Assembly: GCF_020172685.1 (NCBI RefSeq)
Contig: NZ_CP083986.1
Coordinates: 212,456-276,455 of the forward strand
Direction: 5' to 3'
DNA: 64,000 nt
Source of the DNA: [Mycobacterium] nativiensis
GTDB taxonomy: Bacteria; Actinomycetota; Actinomycetes; Mycobacteriales; Mycobacteriaceae
Positions 60,468 to 64,000 of the stretch are shown here, piece by piece. Numbering within the stretch: the stretch's first letter is position 1; every line of letters starts with the position of its first letter. The position numbers and the translations under genes were made by a program. A model generated the notes under the pieces. The model made no database searches, was not told the DNA's origin, and saw only the letters and a program-made list of their open reading frames with translations.

Positions 60468-62036
60468 ATGTCGGCCCCCGCCGCCTGGATGGCGGCCCCG
60501 CCTGAGGTGCACTCGGCCATGCTGAGCACCGGGCCGGGGCCCGGGCCGCTGCTGGCGGTATCGGCGGCTTGGGCATCGCTGAGCGGTGCCTACGTCAGTG
60601 CGGCAACCGAACTCACCGCTGTGCTGGCAGATGCCCAGGGTGTGTGGGCCGGCCCGGCGGCCGAGGCTTACGCCGCCGCGCATCTGCCCTACCTGGCCTG
60701 GCTGCAGTTGGCCGGCACGCTCAGCGCCCGAACTGCAGCCCAGCATGAGGTGATCGCGGCGGCCTACAGCGGCGCGTTGGCGGCGATGCCGACCTTGGCC
60801 GAATTGGCCGCCAACCACGCCACCCACTCCGTGTTGGTGGCAACCAACTTCTTCGGGGTCAACACCGTGCCCATCGCGGTCAACGAGGCGGATTACGCCC
60901 GGATGTGGGCCCAGGCCGCCTCCGTCATGGGCGCTTACCAGGCCACCACCGAGACCGCCCGCAGTCTGGGGCATTCCAGTGGCAGTGCTCAGGCAGGCGT
61001 TGCGGCCGGCGGCGGCGGGGGCGGTGGTGGCGGCGGGGACGGATCCTTCGACCTGCCGACACCTGCGGAGATCTGGCAAATGCTGTTCGGGTCGGACGGC
61101 CAGCAGGTGCCCGGCCAGGGCCAGCCGAAATGGAGCCCGGCGGAGTTCCTGCAGAACCTGTCCAATCTCGCCAACGGCAACGACAAGGCGCTGGCTTGGT
61201 TGCAGCAGAACTTCCAGGGCCTGCTGGACCCGGCCCGACTACCGGAACTCATGAGCTACTTCATCGCCTGGCAGACGTTTCGTGCCGTCAACTGGACGTT
61301 GCGTAGTCTGCGCTTTCTGGCGCAGCTGTCCCCGCTGTTGGCGGCGGTGGGGCTGAGCCTGGCGATCGGCGGCCTGGCGGCTGTGGCACCCGGGGCCGGC
61401 CTGGCCGGACTGGCCGGGTTGGCCGGTATCCCCGGATCGGCCGGTATCGCGCCGCCTCCGGTGATCCCGGCGCCCGCAGCAATGGCGCCGGTGATCCCCG
61501 GTGGTGTGACGCCGTCTGCCCCGGCCCCGGTCGCCGTCCCCGGGTCAGCAGCGCCACCGGCTCCGGCGACGTTGCTGCCCGCACCGGCTGCGTCCGCGGG
61601 CGCACCACCGCCGCCCGCGGCGCCGCCTCTGATCGGCACCGAGGGCACGTTCCACGCCTATCTGGTGGGCTGGTTGCCCTCGTCGCAGGGCGCTGTCGGG
61701 ACCTCCGCGACCAAGGCGGCCCGCCCCGCCGCCGGAGTTGTGGTTGCAACCGCACCGGCCGAGCCGATGCGGGGAACGCCGCGGCACAGCGGACGTCGGC
61801 GCGGAACGTTGATCGACCCCGGTTACCGGTATGAGTACCTCGACGAGCACGACCCGGGTGCCGCAGTCCGGATCCGGCAGAGTGTGGCGGGGTTCGCGGG
61901 GACCCTCGGCAAGACCGGGGTGGCGCGCGCCGCCGGTATGGCGGCGCTGTCCGGTGACGAATTCGGTGGGGGACCGACAATGCCGATGCTGCCGGACTCC
62001 TGGGGCAACGCTCCCCCCCCCGCTGATCTGAACTAG
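60468..62036 (+). CDS. PPE-family protein, PPE4-like
   Basis: A 522-aa PPE protein. The PPE domain is residues about 1-180, with [33 protein letters not shown] (WxG) and [25 protein letters not shown] glycine run near 180-190, a hydrophobic Ala/Pro-rich region and a C-terminus with [15 protein letters not shown] and [17 protein letters not shown] complete it. The C-terminus is that of the ESX-3 PPE4 type. It pairs with the PE protein just upstream. A run of nine cytosines near 62015 encodes Pro codons and could be slippage-prone. Confidence 0.92.
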   Translation: MSAPAAWMAAPPEVHSAMLSTGPGPGPLLAVSAAWASLSGAYVSAATELTAVLADAQGVWAGPAAEAYAAAHLPYLAWLQLAGTLSARTAAQHEVIAAAYSGALAAMPTLAELAANHATHSVLVATNFFGVNTVPIAVNEADYARMWAQAASVMGAYQATTETARSLGHSSGSAQAGVAAGGGGGGGGGGDGSFDLPTPAEIWQMLFGSDGQQVPGQGQPKWSPAEFLQNLSNLANGNDKALAWLQQNFQGLLDPARLPELMSYFIAWQTFRAVNWTLRSLRFLAQLSPLLAAVGLSLAIGGLAAVAPGAGLAGLAGLAGIPGSAGIAPPPVIPAPAAMAPVIPGGVTPSAPAPVAVPGSAAPPAPATLLPAPAASAGAPPPPAAPPLIGTEGTFHAYLVGWLPSSQGAVGTSATKAARPAAGVVVATAPAEPMRGTPRHSGRRRGTLIDPGYRYEYLDEHDPGAAVRIRQSVAGFAGTLGKTGVARAAGMAALSGDEFGGGPTMPMLPDSWGNAPPPADLN

Positions 62037-62112
62037 GTGCCGCAGTCGCGGAAGGAGGCCCTGTTAAAAGAACGCAGATCCTGTTAAATTCCGTATGATT
62101 GAGCCTCAGTTA

Positions 62113-62143
62113 TTGACGTGCCTGTCTCTCCCGGGCGTAGCGT
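62113..62143 (+). promoter_or_regulatory. Possible promoter of the esxG-esxH-like pair
   Basis: TTGACG at 62113-62118 and TAGCGT at 62138-62143 are 19 bases apart, a long spacing. The region between the PPE gene and esxG (62037-62256) is otherwise without genes. Confidence 0.3.
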
Positions 62144-62256
62144 CTGAGAGTGCCGCAGCGGCCCTAGGGCGAGGCGTGACCACGGGCCGCGCGTAGCCGG
62201 GGAACCCGACCGGCTCGGCCCGCGACTATTGGGTAGTCGGAGAAAGGAGTGCGGGG

Positions 62257-62550
62257 ATGAGTTTGTTGGATGCGCATATTCCGCAGTTGGTGGCCTCTGA
62301 GTCGGCGTTTGGGGCCAAGGCTGCGTTGATGCGGTCGACGATGGCGCAGGCGGAGCAGGCGGCGTTGTCGGCGCAGGCGTTTCATTTGGGTGAGGCGGCG
62401 GCGGCGTTTCAGGGGTCGCATGCGCGGTTTGTGGCGTTGGCGGCGCGGGTGAATGCGTTGCTGGATATGGCGCAGGTGAATCTGGCGGATGCCGGTTCGA
62501 CGTATGTGGCGGCCGATGCGGCTGCTGCTTCCGGGTACACCGGGGTTTAG
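62257..62550 (+). CDS. esxG: EsxG-like WXG100-type secreted protein
   Basis: A 97-aa protein matching M. tuberculosis EsxG along its length: [19 protein letters not shown], then [18 protein letters not shown] and [16 protein letters not shown]. As in EsxG the classical WXG is replaced by SAQAF. It forms a helical pair with the EsxH-like protein and is exported by ESX-3, linked with iron and zinc uptake. AAAGGAG lies before the ATG. Codons here use more TTG, TTT and GGG than the flanking genes. Confidence 0.92.
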   Translation: MSLLDAHIPQLVASESAFGAKAALMRSTMAQAEQAALSAQAFHLGEAAAAFQGSHARFVALAARVNALLDMAQVNLADAGSTYVAADAAAASGYTGV

Positions 62551-62564
62551 GGAGGGTTTGTCTG

Positions 62565-62852
62565 ATGTCGCAGATTATGTACAACTACCCGGCGATGTTG
62601 GCCCATGCGGCTGAGATGAATGGGTATGCGGGCACGTTGCAGGCCGTGGGTGCTGATATTGCCAGTGAGCAGGCGGCGTTGTCGGCGGCGTGGCAGGGCG
62701 ATACGGGGATGACGTATCAGGCGTGGCAGGTGCAGTGGAATCAGGCGATGGAGGAGTTGGTTCGGGTGTATCACTCGATGGCTGCCACGCATGAGGCCAA
62801 CACGATGATGATGAACGCTCGCGACACCGCCGAAGCCGCCAAGTGGGGCTAG
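62565..62852 (+). CDS. esxH: EsxH-like WXG100-type secreted protein (TB10.4 type)
   Basis: A 95-aa protein that is near-identical in layout to Esx[21 protein letters not shown], the [20 protein letters not shown] segment with its WQG turn, and the end [20 protein letters not shown]. It lies 14 bp after esxG and forms a 1:1 complex with it. The zinc-binding residues reported for EsxH (including the His of AHAAEM and HEAN) appear to be kept. No espG3 or ecc genes follow directly. Confidence 0.92.
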   Translation: MSQIMYNYPAMLAHAAEMNGYAGTLQAVGADIASEQAALSAAWQGDTGMTYQAWQVQWNQAMEELVRVYHSMAATHEANTMMMNARDTAEAAKWG

Positions 62853-62917
62853 AAGCACGACAGATTCGGCGCAGTCCACAGCGGTCCTTCGACGATTCCA
62901 CCCCGCCTACTCCGGCG

Positions 62918-62923
62918 TAGGGT
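62918..62923 (+). promoter_or_regulatory. -10 box of the leaderless methyltransferase promoter
   Basis: TAGGGT (TANNNT) is followed by seven bases and the ATG at 62931. This separates the gene's transcription from the esx cassette. Confidence 0.5.
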
Positions 62924-62930
62924 CACTGGA

Positions 62931-63839
62931 ATGCCTGCAATGCGTAGTGAAGGTGACAGCTGGGACATCACCACGAGCGTCGGTTCGACCGCGCTGTTCG
63001 TGGCCACCGCCAGGGCCCTGGAGGCCCGCAAGCCCGATCCGTTGGCGGTCGATCCCTACGCCGAGTTGTTCTGCCGGGCCGCCGGTGGGGACTGGGAAGC
63101 CCTGGTGCAGGGCAACCTGCCCGACCATCAGTTGTTGACCAGGGATTTCGGGGAGCACTTCGTCAACTTCCAGGGTGCGCGCACCCGTTACTTCGACGAC
63201 TACTTCCGCCGCGCCGCCGACGCCGGGGTTCGCCAGGTGGTGATCCTGGCGGCCGGGCTGGACTCGCGCGCCTTCCGGTTGGACTGGCCGGACGGGACGA
63301 TCATCTTCGAACTGGATCAGCCTCAGGTGCTGGCGTTCAAGAGTTACGTGCTTTCGCAGCGCGGCATTCGGCCGACCGCCGAACGTCGTGAGGTCGCCGT
63401 GGACCTGCGCGAGGACTGGCCGCAGGCGCTTGTGGACAGTGGCTTCGACCCGAGCAAGCCCTCGGCGTGGATTGCCGAAGGCCTGCTGCTGTATCTGCCG
63501 GCGGCAGCCGAGGAGCAGTTGTTCATCGGTATTGACGAGCTGGCCGCGCCAGGTAGTCACGTCGCGGTCGAAGACGGCGCCCCGATGCCCAACGAGGACT
63601 TCGCGGCCGCGGTGGAGGCCGAAGTCGCGGCTGATGACGACAGCCGCATCTTCCATCGGTTGGTCTACAACGAGCGCTGCGCTCCGGCCGATGAGTGGTT
63701 CGGCGAACGCGGTTGGACCGCGGTTGCGACGCCGCTGGGCGACTACCTGCAGGAGCTGGGGCGCCCGGTGCCGGGCCCGGACAGCGAGGCGGGACCGATG
63801 GTCGCGAGAAACGCGCTGGTCAGGGCGGTCAAAAAATAG
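62931..63839 (+). CDS. SAM-dependent methyltransferase (leucine carboxyl methyltransferase-like, Rv0281 family)
   Basis: A 302-aa member of the mycobacterial family of putative S-adenosylmethionine-dependent methyltransferases. It begins with the typical [23 protein letters not shown]. The SAM-binding segment [20 protein letters not shown] is near residue 100 and the acidic FELDQPQVL follows. [12 protein letters not shown] near 178 is also characteristic. The substrate is unknown. The first ATG is directly behind a -10 box; an ATG at 62940 is an alternative. In M. tuberculosis Rv0281 lies just before the ESX-3 gene eccA3. Confidence 0.87.
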   Translation: MPAMRSEGDSWDITTSVGSTALFVATARALEARKPDPLAVDPYAELFCRAAGGDWEALVQGNLPDHQLLTRDFGEHFVNFQGARTRYFDDYFRRAADAGVRQVVILAAGLDSRAFRLDWPDGTIIFELDQPQVLAFKSYVLSQRGIRPTAERREVAVDLREDWPQALVDSGFDPSKPSAWIAEGLLLYLPAAAEEQLFIGIDELAAPGSHVAVEDGAPMPNEDFAAAVEAEVAADDDSRIFHRLVYNERCAPADEWFGERGWTAVATPLGDYLQELGRPVPGPDSEAGPMVARNALVRAVKK

Positions 63840-63890
63840 GGGCGGTCGGCATAGATCGACAACCCCCGGTGCGGTACCGTGCAAGGTAAT

Positions 63891-63905
63891 CGAAAATGGT
63901 TTTCA
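63891..63905. promoter_or_regulatory. Zur-like box CGAAAATGGTTTTCA
   Basis: It differs at two positions from the actinobacterial Zur consensus TGAAAATGATTTTCA and contains a perfect GAAAA-N3-TTTTC palindrome. It lies 15-29 bp before the ATG at 63920. In M. tuberculosis the ESX-3 operon, which begins at this place in the gene order, is Zur-controlled. Confidence 0.65.
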
Positions 63906-63919
63906 ATAAGGAGTCTGGG

Positions 63920-64000
63920 ATGGGTTGGAACGACGTCGGCGCACCTGCGCCGGGTCTGGGTGCCTACGGGCCGCAAAGCGCGGTGATGCAGGCCACCCCG
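63920..64000 (+). CDS. Start of a Zur-box-controlled gene, cut by the window edge
   Basis: The ATG at 63920 has an AAGGAG site six bases upstream and opens a frame to the end of the window, beginning MGWNDVGAPAPGLGAYG. I do not recognise the 27 visible residues. By position after the Rv0281-type gene and behind a Zur-like box, an ESX-3 component such as eccA3, or another zinc-responsive gene, is expected, but the N-terminus does not by itself show this. Confidence 0.55.
   Translation, partial: MGWNDVGAPAPGLGAYGPQSAVMQATP

Overview
The window is a high-GC actinobacterial chromosome segment from a mycobacterium. The evidence is a PE/PPE pair, EsxG/EsxH-like proteins, an AAC(2')-type acetyltransferase, SuhB, an 18-kDa-antigen-type Hsp20 and many genes starting directly behind a TANNNT -10 box. 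From memory of the M. tuberculosis map, most of the window follows the order fadE5-Rv0245-[sdh]-acr2-nirBD-narK3-aac-pxpBC-fecB2-oplA-Rv0269c-fadD2-fadE6-Rv0272c-Rv0276-Rv0281, with blocks inserted between. The species is not M. tuberculosis; a non-tuberculous species is likely, but I cannot name it.

Region 1 (1-16.6 kb) covers respiration and nitrogen. It holds the fadE5 start, a flavin reductase, suhB, a three-subunit succinate dehydrogenase/fumarate reductase, acr2, and nirBD behind a GlnR-like box and an apparently leaderless promoter. Two NarK-type transporters follow, one next to a HemD-OmpR fusion regulator and one next to a free-standing copy of only its DNA-binding domain. A sirohydrochlorin chelatase-like protein, a cupin and an SbtA-like bicarbonate transporter complete the block.

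Region 2 (16.6-24.4 kb) is a minus-strand run: an XRE-TetR fusion regulator, OplA, a FecB2-type lipoprotein, PxpB, PxpC and aac. Region 3 (24.5-32.5 kb) is a plus-strand catabolic cluster (FadE, APH-like kinase, SDR, PucR-type regulator, SnoaL-like protein, FadD, KshA-like Rieske oxygenase), probably for a steroid or similar CoA-linked substrate. Region 4 (32.5-43.8 kb) has a stand-alone LigD-type polymerase, fadD2, a DoxD-DoxA fusion, fadE6, a hydroxyacid dehydrogenase, an alpha/beta hydrolase and two TetR genes, each beside a strong palindromic operator.

Region 5 (43.8-54.3 kb) is a complete selenocysteine locus: selB, selA and tRNA-Sec on one strand, selD divergent, then formate dehydrogenase fdhA-fdhB-nrfD and fdhD. 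FdhA is read through an in-frame UGA followed by a SECIS hairpin with a GGUCU loop, so an automatic annotation would split it in two.

Region 6 (54.4-64 kb) is accessory. It contains a secreted PGRS protein with a signal peptide in place of a PE domain, an IS3 remnant, a MerR/Hsp18 heat-shock module, IS481-like end repeats, an unrecognised lipoprotein/GIDDTDD pair, and an ESX-3-like PE-PPE-esxG-esxH cassette without secretion machinery. An Rv0281-type methyltransferase and a gene start behind a Zur-like box end the window.
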